Counted from the stretch's first letter, positions 1-11,877 are shown. The stretch: 42,261 nucleotides of DNA from Salpingoeca rosetta (GCF_000188695.1 NW_004754915.1:91494-133754), one strand, 5' to 3'. Notes: generated from the letters alone by a model not told the origin. Program-made: numbers and translations.

Positions 1-305
1 GACCGCGGTGGCCAAACCCGCGAGCACGCCATGCTTGCCAAGACGGCTGGCGTGAAGCACCTGATCATCGTCATCAACAAGATGGACGACATCACCGTGG
101 AGTGGAGCGAGGACCGCTTCAACGAGTGCAGGAAAAAGCTCATGCCCTTCCTCAAGGCAACGGGCTTCAAGAAGGACGGTGCGTGCCATTGCTTGTGTCG
201 TGCTGTCATGTTGTGACGTGTGTGTGTGCGTATGCTGTGCTGTTGTGACACGTGTGTGTGCGTATGTTGTGCTGTTGTGACACGTGTGTGTGTGTGCGCG
301 CGCTC

Positions 306-356
<51 letters not shown>

Positions 357-2007
357 ACGTCGATGCTTGGCGGTGTTGATTGCTTGTTTCATTACTTCTT
401 TTCCCCTGACTTTTCATCACTTGCCTGCGCTCACCCCTCCTTGACGACACATCCCCTCCCCCCTCAAACCACCACCACCATTGATGTACGTGCTGGCTGT
501 GCGGCGGCAGACCTGACGTTTATTCCCGTGTCCGGGCTCACGGGCGCCAACCTCAAGGATCGCGCCGACTCGAGCGTGTGCGGCTGGTACAGGTGCGTCA
601 CGCGAGCCACGCTTGCTGGGTTTTTTTCTGGTTGACACATTCGATGATTTGTACAAGTTCCTGCATCTTCCATACCAACCCACAAGCTTCCACAATCACG
701 TGCGCACAAACAACCGCACACAAGCACGCGCAATTCCCCAATCGCGCACACACACACACACACACATTAACCATCACGCATGCATTTTCATTCACGCATA
801 CACGCACGCACACACACAGCGGCCCGTCGCTGATTGAGTTCCTGGACGAGCTGCCGCCAATCCCGCGGCTGCTGAAGCACCCCGTGCGCATGCCCATCAC
901 AGAGAAGTACAAGGACATGGGCACGGTTGTGATGGGCAAGGTGCAGTCGGGGTACATCCGCAAGGGCCAGAAGCTGATCATGATGCCAAACAAGCACAAG
1001 GTGACGGTTGACGGCATCACGGTGGATGACGAGGAGCGCGACCTGTGCCGCTCTGGCGATAACGTGAAGCTCAAGCTGAAGAACATTGAAGAGGAGGAGA
1101 TTGCCAAGGGCCACGTGCTGTGCCAGCTGAAGCAGCCCTGCTCCGTCTGCACCGTCTTTGACGCCCAGCTCGTCATCCTCGAGTGGAAGACGATCATCGC
1201 CCCAGGTGCGCGCAGCGCGCACGCGTCGCGTGTCTGCGTGTGTGTGTGTGTGTATTTGTTGCGCTGTATTGTGTGTATGTTGTTGTGTTGCGTTGTGTTG
1301 CGCTGTATTGTGTGTGTGTTGTTGTGTGTTGTGTTGTGTTGTGTGCCCCTGTTCAGGGCGTTTCAATGGATGTACGATCGCCTCACGGCTTGACCCATCC
1401 CCGGTCTCTGCCACCTCCACCTCCCTGCCTTCCTATTCCTCATCACACCCTCTCCCTCTCCCCCCCCCCCTCTCCCTCTCCAGGCTTCAAGGCTGTGCTG
1501 CATCTGCACTCTGCGATTGAGGAGGTGACGCTGGAGCGCCTCATCTGCCACATCAACAAGAAGACGAACCGCCCGGACAAGGAGAAGGGCCGCCCCCGCT
1601 TTGTGAAGCAGGTCGGGTTGCTTTGCTACGCCGTCGCGTGCACACGCGCGCACATGTACATGCACACGCATACATAGACACATGTACTCACACGCACTCG
1701 CATGTACAGCAGCTGTGCGTGAATACGACGCTTGCGTGCACATGATTCCCTGGCAACCCATGCTCATAGTCAAGCTTTCTGCCAATATCTCTCACACTCT
1801 GAATGCATTTTTTTTTGTTTGACTTTGCGTCTTCGTTCGTTCGTTTCCGCTCTTGTTTTGCAGGGCGATGTGTGCATTGCGCGGCTGCGGGTGTCGCAGT
1901 CTGTGTGCGTTGAGACGTTCAAGGACCACCCGGACATGGGACGCTTCACGCTGCGTGACGAGGGTCAGACGCTCGCCATTGGCAAGGTGCTCAAGCTCAT
2001 CGAATAA
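1..2007 (+). CDS. GSPT1: Eukaryotic release factor 3 (eRF3/GSPT1/Sup35-type GTPase), 3' portion
   Basis: This is the translation-termination GTPase that works with eRF1 in the cytosol. The 5' end lies outside the window. Five exons join in phase: 1-178, 511-592, 820-1205, 1484-1611 and 1864-2007 (TAA), giving 305 residues. The visible part starts just after the G3 box with the eRF3-type GGQTREHAMLAKTAGVKHL stretch. It then shows the G4 box NKMD (residues 22-25), the G5-like SGLTG, and beta-barrel domains 2 and 3 with KYKDMGTVVMGK, MMPNKH, GRPRFVKQ and the closing MGRFTLRDEGQTLAIGKVL. These are eRF3 signatures. The TREHAMLAKTAGV run and the release-factor-type C-terminus separate it from EF-1alpha and HBS1. 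All introns are short and carry TG or AC repeats. Nothing appears broken. The N-terminal extension typical of the family cannot be assessed. Confidence 0.95.
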
Positions 2008-2840
2008 GCAAGACGCCACCGGCACCGCCACGAGTAGTACACGCTGGCATCGCCACCATGATGATACGGCACCATGACGCGCTGTGAGCCGTGTTGGAGC
2101 GTGTGTTGAGGCTGGTATTTTCGGTTCTGTGTTGTGCGCTCTGGTGCCGTGAATGACGTTCAGCAAAACTTTGAATTCTATGTCTGTTCGCGTTGTCCTC
2201 CCATGTTGTTGGTGCTGTTGTTGTGCTTTTCTTTCCTACAACGTAGCTGGCTGTGGTCTAACACGTGTGTGTTTAGTTTGTCTGGTTGTCGTTTTCTGTT
2301 TCCTAAGGGGTGATGATGATGAGGTTTTTGGTCGCTCAGATGTTGCATGTCGGTGATTGTGCTCGTGTCTATGTAGTTGTCGGTTCGCTTCCTTTCTCTC
2401 ACTCTTCTCTTCTTCCCTTCCCTCTCCATTCACATCTCGTGTTTTTCCTCCTCTCTTCTTCTCTCTCGTGTTGCGCGATGCACTGTCATCGCTGCACCCG
2501 CTCTTCCTCCCTCCCCCAGCCGGTTGTGCCGCTGCTGCGTGGGACCAGGGTGTGCGCACGTGTGTGTATGTGTGCATGTGCAAGAGCTGTCGGTCCTTGG
2601 GTCGGTTCGTTTATTCGATTAATGATGGTGACAGCGTGCACACGTGGAGACGCCAGCAACAAATACAACAAATTCACAAGAGCTGACAATCCGAAGAGAG
2701 AGAGAGTGTGTGTGTGTGTGTATGTCTGTGTCTTTGTGTGTGTGTGTGTGTGTGTCTGTGTGTGTGTGTCTGTGTGTGTGTGTGTGTCTCTGTGTGTGTG
2801 TGTGTGTGTGCGTGCGTGCGTGCGTGGTCGCTACGCCGCA
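2008..2840. other. Convergent 3' intergenic region between eRF3 and the Y-family polymerase gene
   Basis: No convincing gene is seen here. The region holds the 3' flank of the eRF3 gene, a pyrimidine-rich stretch around 2390-2520, and an imperfect (GT)n/(CTGTGT)n microsatellite at about 2707-2819. ORFs reported from it translate dinucleotide repeats or run antisense to low-complexity DNA and have no family signature. A minus-strand AATAAA at 2610-2615 may serve the polymerase gene. Confidence 0.6.
2610..2615 (-). promoter_or_regulatory. Possible polyadenylation signal AATAAA of the polymerase gene
   Basis: The minus strand reads AATAAA about 225 nt downstream of the polymerase stop codon at 2841. 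Position and sense fit a 3' UTR of ordinary length, but no cleavage site can be proven from sequence alone. Confidence 0.35.
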
Positions 2841-2941
2841 TCACAGGTGCAAGTGCTGGGGTGGCACGACACGGTGTGCGAGCTGTTCATCATCAAACCG
2901 CCAGTGCTCATCTGAGAACGGCGAGTCATCATCATCATCAG

Positions 2942-2972
<31 letters not shown>

Positions 2973-3673
2973 AGCAGCAGTGTTGCCATGGTCTTCACGG
3001 TCCTCCTCTGGAAGCATCACCATCTCAATCGCCTGATGCTGTCGATCATGCACCGGTTCTTCTGCAGTGGACGGGTCTGCATCAGGCGCGGGTGCCTTGT
3101 GTTGCTGCAGCCGTTGCTGCTGCTGCTGCCGTTGCTGCTGCCGTTGATGTGGTTGACACTTTGGTTGCTTTGCAGGCGGTGTGCCATCATCACCATTGCC
3201 ATCATCACCGCTACTGCCGTGCTTCCTGCTTCTGCTGCGTGCAAAGTAGTGGCTGAGCTGACGCGTTTCCGGGCGCTTGCGCATATTTGTCGCCACCAGG
3301 GACACTGGTGACATTGACATTGCGAGGAGAACATTGACGCTGCGTGAGGTGCTGGACACCACAACCGTATGGGGCAGCTACATGTAATCATACGCAGCCA
3401 CAAGCACGAAACACGCACAACATACGCAAAACACACACCAAACACACAACAAACACACACACATGCACATGCACCTCGTGTGATGAGCTGTGTTGGGTCC
3501 TTGATGAGGTAGCGCAGCAGAGACCACGCAGTCTTGGCGAGCTTGGTCGCGTTGCCTGCAAGCTCGCTCTCATCCATGACTCGACCGAGGGACACGGACG
3601 ACGGAAAGGCAACACTCCGCGCAACTTCAGAGGCAACCTCATGACGCCTGCAGCATACATGGTGCGCGAGTGC

Positions 3674-3732
<59 letters not shown>

Positions 3733-6304
3733 GGGGCTGAGGTGAATGGCATGGACACAATACGCGCACAACATTGGGTTCGACACACATACACAAGCAC
3801 ACAAGCACACAAGCACACGCACGCACGCACGCATGCACACAAGCACACACACACACGAACGCACGCACGCACGCACGCACAAGCACACATACACACACAC
3901 ACAAGCACACACACACACACGAACGCACGCACGCACACAAATGCGCTCAACGGAACACAAAGAGCTGGTGTCATCACACAATCTACCTGCAGTGTAATGT
4001 GAGTGTTCGTGGCACTTGTGATGGAAACTCCTGAATGCGTTCCAACAGCTCAACCGACATGTCCTGTTGGTACACGTATGCGCGTGGGTGTGATGATGAG
4101 AAACAACGTCGTTAACGTGAGCGACTGAAAACAAGTCGGCAAACAAACCCTGACAACAACAACGAATACGACAACGAGCAACGCTGTACCACCAGAAACG
4201 TGCAGCGAAATAACCTGGAAGAAGCGCATGAGGACGTCTCGGCACTCGATGGTGACCGGGTTCAACATCTGACAACGGTGGCATCAATGTCACAATCGAA
4301 ATGAAGCGAGTGAGAATGGCGCGAGGCGCAACCAACAAGTTACATACATACACATACACATACATGCACATACACATGCACATACACATGCACATACACG
4401 CATGCTCATACGCACGCACTTACACATACACATACACATACACAAACACATACACATACACATACACAAACACATACACATGCACATGCACATGCACACA
4501 CACATACACATACACATGCACATGCACATGCACATGCACATGCACATGCACATACACACATACACCTTTCCAGTGGGGTTACCCAGCTCGTCATACTCGA
4601 GCTTTGCAACCGGGGTAAGGGAGCTGTGTGTTCCATAACTCTTCGGTGGCCCTTGGCGCGTGACGTGGCGGTGGTCGCGGCCAAAGCACCACTCCAGCAC
4701 ACGCGCCGCCTCGCTCGCCTCCACACGCAGCAGGTTGGCTGAGAACACAACGGTCGCAGCACGAGACCAACTACAAGCGTGAGCAGCACACACGCACGCG
4801 CAAACAAACATACACAAACGTACAGACATAAACTCACACACACACACACTTACACAAACGTACAGACATAAACTCACACACACACACATGCATGCATGCA
4901 TGCGCACGCATACAAACACACGCATGTACGCAAGCGTTCACGTGCACATATGCACGCCCACGCATGTACGCAAACTCACATACATACATACATACATACA
5001 TACATACATACATACATACATACATACATACATACATACATACATACATACATACATACATACATACATACATACATACATGCATGCACACATACATACA
5101 TACATACATACATACATACATACATACATACGCACCGATTTCGGGCTGAGAGAGACGCTGCAAGGCAGCGGCACTGGCAATGTTGGCTTGTTGCAAGAGT
5201 TGTTTCTTGGGCCCGAGTCCAGGAAGCTTCCAAGGTGGTGTGGATTGAAGTACCCGTGTAGCATCCGCAGTTGTTCGGAGGCAGACGATGCCAAACGGCT
5301 TGGCCTGGCACGAGGCAAGCTTCGCCAGCAGCATGTTGTGAGCCACGCCAACAGAGACGCGGTACCCCGTGAGGGAATAGCAGGCGCGCTGCACCGCTTT
5401 GGCCACGCGTAGTGCCGTCGAAGTGTCGCTTGTCCCCAGCTTAATGTACGCCTCGTCGATGCTGGCCACTTGCAGCAGGTCCTGTTTTGTCAGACCGCTC
5501 CGTATTGCGTCCATGACTTGCTTTGATGCACGTCGATACGGGCGGTATGACACTCGCCCCGACAACCTCTCTGCTCGAAACGTCAGCAGGCGCACGTTGC
5601 GTTGCATGGCGTGAAACGAAAGCGGGACAGGATGCGTGCAATCCAACGCACATACGCAGGCAACCCGCAGTGCACACGGTAGTGCACACACACACACACA
5701 GTGTACACACGCACAGTGTACACACACACAGTACACATAGTAATGCACACGCACAGTGTACACACACACAGTGTACACAGTGTACACAGCGTACACACAC
5801 ACATACATAGAGTACGCACATGAAACCATACATACACAGTGCACGGACAGTCAACGCACCCGTGAAGACGTGAAGAACATGGCCTCCACGCGGGAGAAGG
5901 ACCCGTCTTGCTTGGCGTGGTGTCATGTGCTTGTAGACGCCCAGCCTGCGAGCGGCGTGCGAAACAGCAATAATGTCCTGGTGCTGCTGCACGCATACTG
6001 GCGTGTGACACGTCAACATCTGCGCCTGCTCGTGGTTGTGGCGATCGGCGCCATGCTTCGCTGCTTTCTCCCGATCCGCTTCCTCCTCCTCAACCACCAC
6101 TGCACGGAATCTCGCGTGCGACTCGTCACCTTCGTCCTGTACATATCGCAGTCGCTTCTGGTACTGCCGTTGCTGCCGTTGCTGCCGCAGTTGTTGTTGT
6201 TGTTGTTGTTGTTGCTGCTGCTGGTGGTGCTGCTGGCGGTGGTTTCGGCGTGCCACCTCCACCTGGCAGAAGAACGCGTCCACATCGACGTGCAGCACCG
6301 ACAT
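2841..6304 (-). CDS. Y-family translesion DNA polymerase, eta/iota (Rad30) branch
   Basis: Damage-bypass DNA polymerase of the nucleus. Seven phase-consistent exons on the minus strand: 6304-5860, 5570-5136, 4738-4566, 4268-4215, 4063-3987, 3647-3475 and 3304-2841 (TGA), giving 606 aa. The protein starts [12 protein letters not shown], so the first metal-binding Asp residues sit at the N-terminus as in the family. Further on come [13 protein letters not shown], a finger helix ending YRRASKQVM, the catalytic SIDEAY (about 185-190), [14 protein letters not shown], the helix-hairpin-helix [15 protein letters not shown] at the start of the little-finger domain, and [12 protein letters not shown] with VSLVATN in its later strands. 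SIDEAY and IIAVS resemble Pol eta; GPPKS and the little finger resemble Pol iota. Oddities are an insertion of about 88 residues with a poly-Q run directly after the first motif, and an acidic, poly-Asp and Gln-rich C-terminus in which I see no Cys2His2 ubiquitin-binding finger. It faces the ankyrin-Ig gene across a short divergent spacer. Confidence 0.9.
3673..3960. repeat. Compound (AT)n(GT)n and (AC)n/(GCAC)n microsatellite in a polymerase intron
   Basis: An (AT)n run is followed directly by (GT)n (3673-3731), then after a unique spacer by AC, AAGC and GCAC repeats (about 3780-3950). It lies in the intron between the exons at 4063-3987 and 3647-3475. In the sense of the gene it reads AC then AT close to the acceptor. 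Confidence 0.9.
4341..4565. repeat. (CATACA)n/(CATGCA)n microsatellite
   Basis: An imperfect hexamer/dinucleotide array of CATACA, CATGCA and CACAAA units fills the intron directly after the donor that ends the exon 4738-4566 of the polymerase gene. In the gene's sense it is TG-rich and begins GTGTATGTG. Confidence 0.9.
4978..5130. repeat. (CATA)n tetranucleotide array abutting a splice donor
   Basis: About 38 nearly perfect CATA units, with a small break near 5080-5093. On the minus strand, the sense of the polymerase gene, this is (TATG)n and starts within a few bases of the donor at 5135-5134. Every unit therefore recreates GTATGT, a good 5' splice-site consensus. Confidence 0.95.
5680..5815. 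repeat. (AC)n-rich imperfect repeat with GTACAC/GTGTACAC palindromes
   Basis: AC repeats are interspersed with GTGTACAC and GTACACAC units in the first intron of the polymerase gene. The GTGTACAC units are self-complementary. Confidence 0.8.
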
Positions 6305-6677
6305 TGTGTCCGCTTGTGTGCAAGCAACAAGCAAGTCGTGCGATAGTCTTCTTCTTGTTCCAACAAGCCGAGTCCTTCGTGCATTAATAATCTTGTGGTG
6401 TCGGAATAACCCACGCAATGGCGGGCCGGAACAGCAAGGTGCGCTGTGTGTTGCCTGGCTGCGATTGAGCCGCGAGCAGTGTGGCACTGGCTGGATGGTT
6501 GGCTTGACATGAGACATGACACTGGCGCTGCCTTTTGGCGGTGGCTGCTGGCACTCGCACATGCACCTGCCCTCTTGTGCGTGTCGACATGCCTACACGT
6601 GCCCTCGTTGTCACCCCCACCTGCCACAACAGCAGCACTCACAACTGCCACAACGACACTCACATGTACAACATAAC
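6305..6677. promoter_or_regulatory. Short divergent spacer, presumed bidirectional promoter
   Basis: Only about 370 bp separate the polymerase start codon (minus) from the first supported coding segment of the ankyrin-Ig gene (plus). I see no obvious TATA box. If the true start of the ankyrin gene is upstream of 6678, the spacer is shorter still. The promoter role is inferred from position only. Confidence 0.4.
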
Positions 6678-7430
6678 ATGTACAACAACTGTTGTGTTGC
6701 ACTGTGCACGGCACAGCCGCGTGCGCTCAAGGAGCTTGAGTTTGACCACCCAGGTGTCAAGAACCAAGACCTTGGAAGCGTCGATGCAAGGTCAGCTCAC
6801 ATGTCTTGGAAACGTGCGCATGTTCACCTCTGCCACGCATCCATGTTGCCCACCACACACTGCGTTTTCACCACATCGCGCCCAAACCACCACCTCACAC
6901 GCGTTTGCATGCCCTTGCAGTGACCGAGAGCAGCGCAAGCTGCAGCAGGCCTTGGCACTGATTGCCAAGAAGGAGAGGGCATCCATGCCACCAAAGTCCC
7001 AGGTTGGTGCTTGTACTCTCTCGTGGTGCTTCGACAGACACGCACGCATGCAATGTTCAAGTTGATGTTTTGGAGGGGAAACGCCGAGATGCGGGGGTTT
7101 GTCGAGCTTATCGCCTGCGCAATACTGCCTGCGCAGCGTGCCACCTGTGTGGAGGCTCACCAATGCCCTGCCTGTCACGTTACTAATTTAGAGCGAGACA
7201 CCTGCCAGCAAGCCCAAGGATGGGACCAAGGACACCAGCTCGACACAGGCCGCCTCGACAACAGCGCAAGAGCCCTCATCAAAGAAGCAGCCGGTCAAAG
7301 CAAAGCGCAAGACAGCTGCCCCGAAGAAGGTCAACAAGAAGCCCGCCAAGAAGCCCGCCAAAAAGGCAGTCACGCCATCCACCATCAACAAACGCAACCA
7401 GTGAGTCGCTCGCCCTTGCATCGTGTGTGT

Positions 7431-7464
<34 letters not shown>

Positions 7465-10400
7465 GTGCGACTGTTTATTGTGGTGTGTGTGTGTGTGTGT
7501 GTTGTGCATCTCAGCAGATCGCGCATGCTTGCTAACTGCCCACTCACGCCTACACACGCCTACCCGTGCATGCATGCACACACACACACGCACACACGCG
7601 CGTTCTATTTTGTCTCCAGCGTTGGAGAAACCAAGCTTCAGCTTGCTGTCGCTTCAAACAACCTCGACAAAGTCAAGAAACTGCTCGACCAGGGTGCAGG
7701 TATATGTGTGTCGTTGTCGTTGGTCACTTTGTGCGCTTGTACCTCTCTGTGCGCGTCTGTCCTTCATACCTTGTGCAGTATCCTCATCCTCTCCTCACAC
7801 TTGGCATGCCGCCCCCGCCCCCCAACTGTTGCTGTTTGTATGTCAACCAACGCCTTAGATGTCAATATCCCTGATTATGCGGGCTGGGCACCAGTGCACG
7901 TGGCCGCGCATCCGGACATCATGAAGCTCCTGCTCAAGGTGCGCTCGTTCCCCTGCCGTGTACCGTCTTCTGTCAACCACACATCACACATGACGAGGCG
8001 ACAACATAGCGTGTCCACACTGAGAAGGAAGCAGTGTATGATCAAAGTCACCCCCATAACGCACACAAAGAGAGTACACGCCTTTTTCACGCACGTGCGC
8101 TGATCAATCACCCCCCCCCCCTTGCTTCCACAATATGATTCATCTCTCTGTGTCTGTCTGTACCTCTCTGTCTACATTTGTCGATTGCATGTGTCTATGA
8201 TATGTGGGCAGGCTGGTGCTGACCCGAATGTGGTTATCGGCCAGTCTGGCAACACGGCGCTGCACGAAGCCGCCTTGCTCAGCAACGGGCCCGTCATCCG
8301 CCTCCTCCTCAAACACGGCGCAGACCCAACCCTCCAAAACAGGTGCCGTGTCTTAACCCGTGTTCTGTGTGTATGTAAGTGTGTGGGGATGTTGGGGGGG
8401 TGGGATGGTTATATGTGTGTTCACATACAGGTGTGTGTTGATCCCTCCCCCCTCCCCGTTTGTCGATCTCCATATGTGCCCGCTCCAACCCTGCTCCAAA
8501 CGTCTGTCCTCCCGCCCCTGCCTTCATCTCTCCCTGTCGACATGCTGACCGTCCTTCTACACCAACCACCACCACTCCGGCTCCATCCCTTCACAACCCC
8601 CCCTCCTCCTCCTCCTGCTGCTACTGCAGGTCTGGGCAGACGGCGTCGGAGCTTGCGCCCGATCTGCAGCTGCAGAATCTCCTGCGAAATGCAGAGTTTG
8701 AACCACCCAAGAAGCGAAAGCAGCGCGGCAAGGCAGCCGTGCTCGCGACAGACGGCAACGACAGCAGCAGAAACAGTGATGGTGATGATGGTGGTGATGA
8801 TGGTGATGGTGATGGTGATGATGTTAATGATGAGGACGGCACAGCTGGAGCAGCAACGGCAGCTATTGTTGCACCGAAGAAAGCGAAAACAAAGGACAGC
8901 AGCAGCAGCAGCAGCAGGACAGGCACGGTCAAAGCGCAGCCGAAGAGCACGGGCAAGAAGACGAAGAAGAAGAAGAAGAAGACAGTGGCGGTGGCGGCGG
9001 GGAGCAAGGCGACGGGCAAGCGAACTGTGCGTCGCTCATCCTCTGCAGTTAGCAGCAGCAGTGATGATGACGACGACGACATCACCGTCGTGGTGAGTTG
9101 GGTGGTGTGTGTGTGTGTGTGGCTGCCAGCTTGTGGTGATATGTGGCTGTGCAGTGGTCTTGAGCGGGGGGGGGGGGGTTCACTCATGCACATGCTCTCA
9201 TGCACATGCTCGCATGCACATACGCATTTCACTTGCGTGTGTGCCCCTGCTTCATGCCACGTGCCATGACGCGCTGCGTTGACAGGTACAGCGGCCAACG
9301 ACGTTGAAACCGGCGCTGCGGACGGGTGCGGGGTCACCAAAAGCAACAGCAACAGCAACAACGGCAACGACAACAACAACATCAGCAGCAGCAGCAGCAA
9401 GATCGGGGAAGAGGTCATCCACGGCTGCACCACATTCTGCGTCGACAGGGGCATCGCGGCCAACAGTGACGGTTGTTGCTCCGAAGCAGACCGCGTCCAA
9501 CCAAGGTATGGTGCGATGCCGGTGCGGCGATGATTTGAACACATTCACCCAAGGACTGCCATGATACGCCCTCACCTCTTCACTGACGCAGCGCGCGTCA
9601 CAAACAACAACAAACAAACAACAACAAGAACAGCTTGAACAGCAACGAAGACCGTTCACCTCATGCACGCCCGCTTTCTTCTCGCTTGTCTGGGATGTGT
9701 GCAGGGCCTGTGCGGATTGAAGTTGAGCCCGATGCTGCGAGTGTGATGAGCGGGACGTATGCCATCTTCTACTGCAAGGCTGCTGGGGAGCCGCCGCTGC
9801 GGTACCAGTGGACACAGGGCGGCCGGCCTCTCAAGGACGCGCACGACGCCCCCTGGGACGCAATATCAGGCGCAGACACAGAGACACTCATTATCCGCAG
9901 GCCACGGTCCGTGCACCCGTTCGTTTGTGAGCTTGTGTTTGTGCTTGTCTGTGTGTCCGTGTCCGTGTCTGTGTCTGTGTCTGTGTCTGTTTGTCTGTCT
10001 GCGTCTGTTTGTCTGTCTGCCTGTCTCTGTGTTTGTGTGTGTGTGTGTGTGCGTCGTTTGAGAAGCAGGAGCACAGGCACAAAGCACGAAGGAGAGGAGA
10101 ACATGTTGTAGACATGTGTGTCATGGGCTTGAGATGGTGCTGCGCTCTCTTCTCACTGGTGGTTTTCTTGGCGACTGGCATCACTGAACAGGAGTGACTC
10201 GTGGAAGAAGAAGGAGCCCGGCACGCTGTCGTGTGAGCCCATTTCATGCACTGTGTCCAACGCCCACCGAACAACAACGTCAACCGCTGCCGCCTTTGTC
10301 GTCGACGGTGCGTTGCTTCAAGCAGTCACACCTGCCGCAGCGGTCGCCAACACCCGTTACCGCCCTCTCCACTCATACTTCTTGCATGCATCCCCACGAA

Positions 10401-10930
10401 GACTAACATCGTCATGAATTTACGAGCACGCACACATACGCTGCCGTTTATCATGTACACACACACTCTCACACCTACACACACTCACACGCCTACCCTC
10501 ACACACCTACACTCACTCACACTCACACACACTCACACACACTCACACTCACACACACACACACAATCACTCACACACACACAATCACACACTCACACTC
10601 ACACACACACAATCACACATACAACCCGCCCGCCCCCTCTCCCCCCCCCTCCTGCCCTCGTGACCGTAGAATCGCTGTTTGAGCGGAAAATGCACCTGCA
10701 GCGGCAGTACGAATCCCTGCGCGTGATTGCTGAGCGCCTCAACCTCCCGCCACCACACCCACTCGCCCTGCCAGAGGTCAAGCCCTCCTCAGCGCGCCCA
10801 ACACACCCCGGTACGCGTGCATGGTCGTGTTTGCAGGTGGGATGAGGAAATTGTATTTGTTCAGTGTACGGAGCCTTTTCTGTTTGGTGTTGTGTGACTT
10901 GACGTCTCGTGTCTCATGTGCTGTTGCTTT

Positions 10931-10981
<51 letters not shown>

Positions 10982-11877
10982 CCACACACACACCCCTTCC
11001 GTCACGCCATGCATGTGACCACTGACACGTGTGTGGCTTCGGGTCAGATTGGCGGCCGTACGCGGAGGCGGAGGAGCAGCTGCGGCAGTGGCAGCGCACA
11101 CACAGCGCCGTCCTGCAGTTGCTGAAGAACAACGCAGGCAAAAACATCTCCCCAGCCGCAATTGCAGCATCAGCCACCAAACAACAGCAGCAGCAGCAGC
11201 AGTCGGCACCGAAAGTGCACGTTGTCCGTTCGGTTGCATCGCCTCCGAGGCCAACCACCGCAACCGGCACCGCCATTGGTGCTGCTGTTGCTACGTCCAC
11301 CGCCACACGTCAAAGCGACATGAGCAGCAGCAGCAGTAGCAGGAGTAGACCAGGACACGCGGCGCCGGGCAGCGCGTGGGGCCAACCTGCGCCGTCACAG
11401 CCGCCAGCAGCCACAGGCTGGGGCCAGCCAGCGCCCCAACAACCACAAGCCCATTCAGCATGGGGCCAACCTCCGCCACCGCCACAGCACCAGCACCAGC
11501 ACCAGCAGCATGCATGGCGGGCGATGCCAACAGCAGCACCGCCGCTGCCGCCGCAGCCAGCCACCAATGCGTGGGGTGTGGCCCAGCCGTATATGCAGCG
11601 CACAGCACTTCTGCAGCACAACCCCTACCACGGGCAGCAGGTTCCGCCGCCGCCGCCACCGTTACCGCAGGGTGTGCACCGTGGTCCCCCCGCGCAACAC
11701 AACGCTTTCCAAACATTCCAACAACACCAACAGCAGTTGCAAGTATCGCCTCCTCCTCCTCCTCCTCCTCCACCGCCACCGCCACCACGTCCATCGTCGT
11801 CATCATCGGGAGGAGGATCGTGGGGATCCAACCAGAAGCGCACTGGCCACGCTGCACAGGACACCATCTTCATCTAA
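6678..11877 (+). CDS. Ankyrin-repeat and Ig-like domain protein with Pro/Gln-rich tail
   Basis: Twelve exons join in phase: 6678-6790, 6921-7002, 7192-7400, 7620-7699, 7859-7938, 8212-8342, 8630-9092, 9286-9505, 9705-9906, 10192-10307, 10670-10810 and 11048-11877 (TAA), giving 888 aa if the ATG at 6678 is right; the start is uncertain. Residues 66-134 are Lys/Ala-rich (PAKKPAKKA), like a DNA-binding or nuclear-targeting tail. Residues about 135-245 hold three ankyrin repeats ([20 protein letters not shown], then [15 protein letters not shown], then [10 protein letters not shown]). [10 protein letters not shown] is a likely NLS, followed by acidic and Ser/Lys-rich sequence. Residues about 460-562 form an Ig-like domain: [15 protein letters not shown] carries the first Cys and Trp, [10 protein letters not shown] the second Cys. 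The tail has poly-Q, WGQP repeats and poly-P. I see no signal peptide or membrane segment, so the Ig fold is probably intracellular. The ankyrin part resembles nuclear ANKRD11/BARD1-like repeats. Exact function unknown. Confidence 0.8.
10436..10625. repeat. (AC)n/(ACTCAC)n microsatellite in an intron of the ankyrin-Ig gene
   Basis: AC, ACTC and ACAATC units fill most of the intron 10308-10669, ending near the acceptor of the exon at 10670. Confidence 0.85.

Noticed and set aside
220..444. Open frames rich in Cys-Val, His-Thr or Met-Tyr-Val-Cys across the window
   Set aside because: They are translations of (GT)n, (AC)n or (TATG)n microsatellites, lie in introns or spacers, and have no family motif. 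Many appear on both strands at once.
2236..2583. A separate small gene in the spacer between eRF3 and the polymerase
   Set aside because: The frames are low-complexity, overlap on both strands and show no conserved motif or splice context.
4978..5130. CRISPR-like regular array
   Set aside because: It is a pure CATA tetranucleotide microsatellite with no spacers, in a eukaryotic intron.
11291..11857. Long minus-strand frame opposite the Pro/Gln-rich exon of the ankyrin-Ig gene
   Set aside because: It is the antisense shadow of CAG, CCG and CCA repeats; the plus-strand frame continues in phase from upstream exons.
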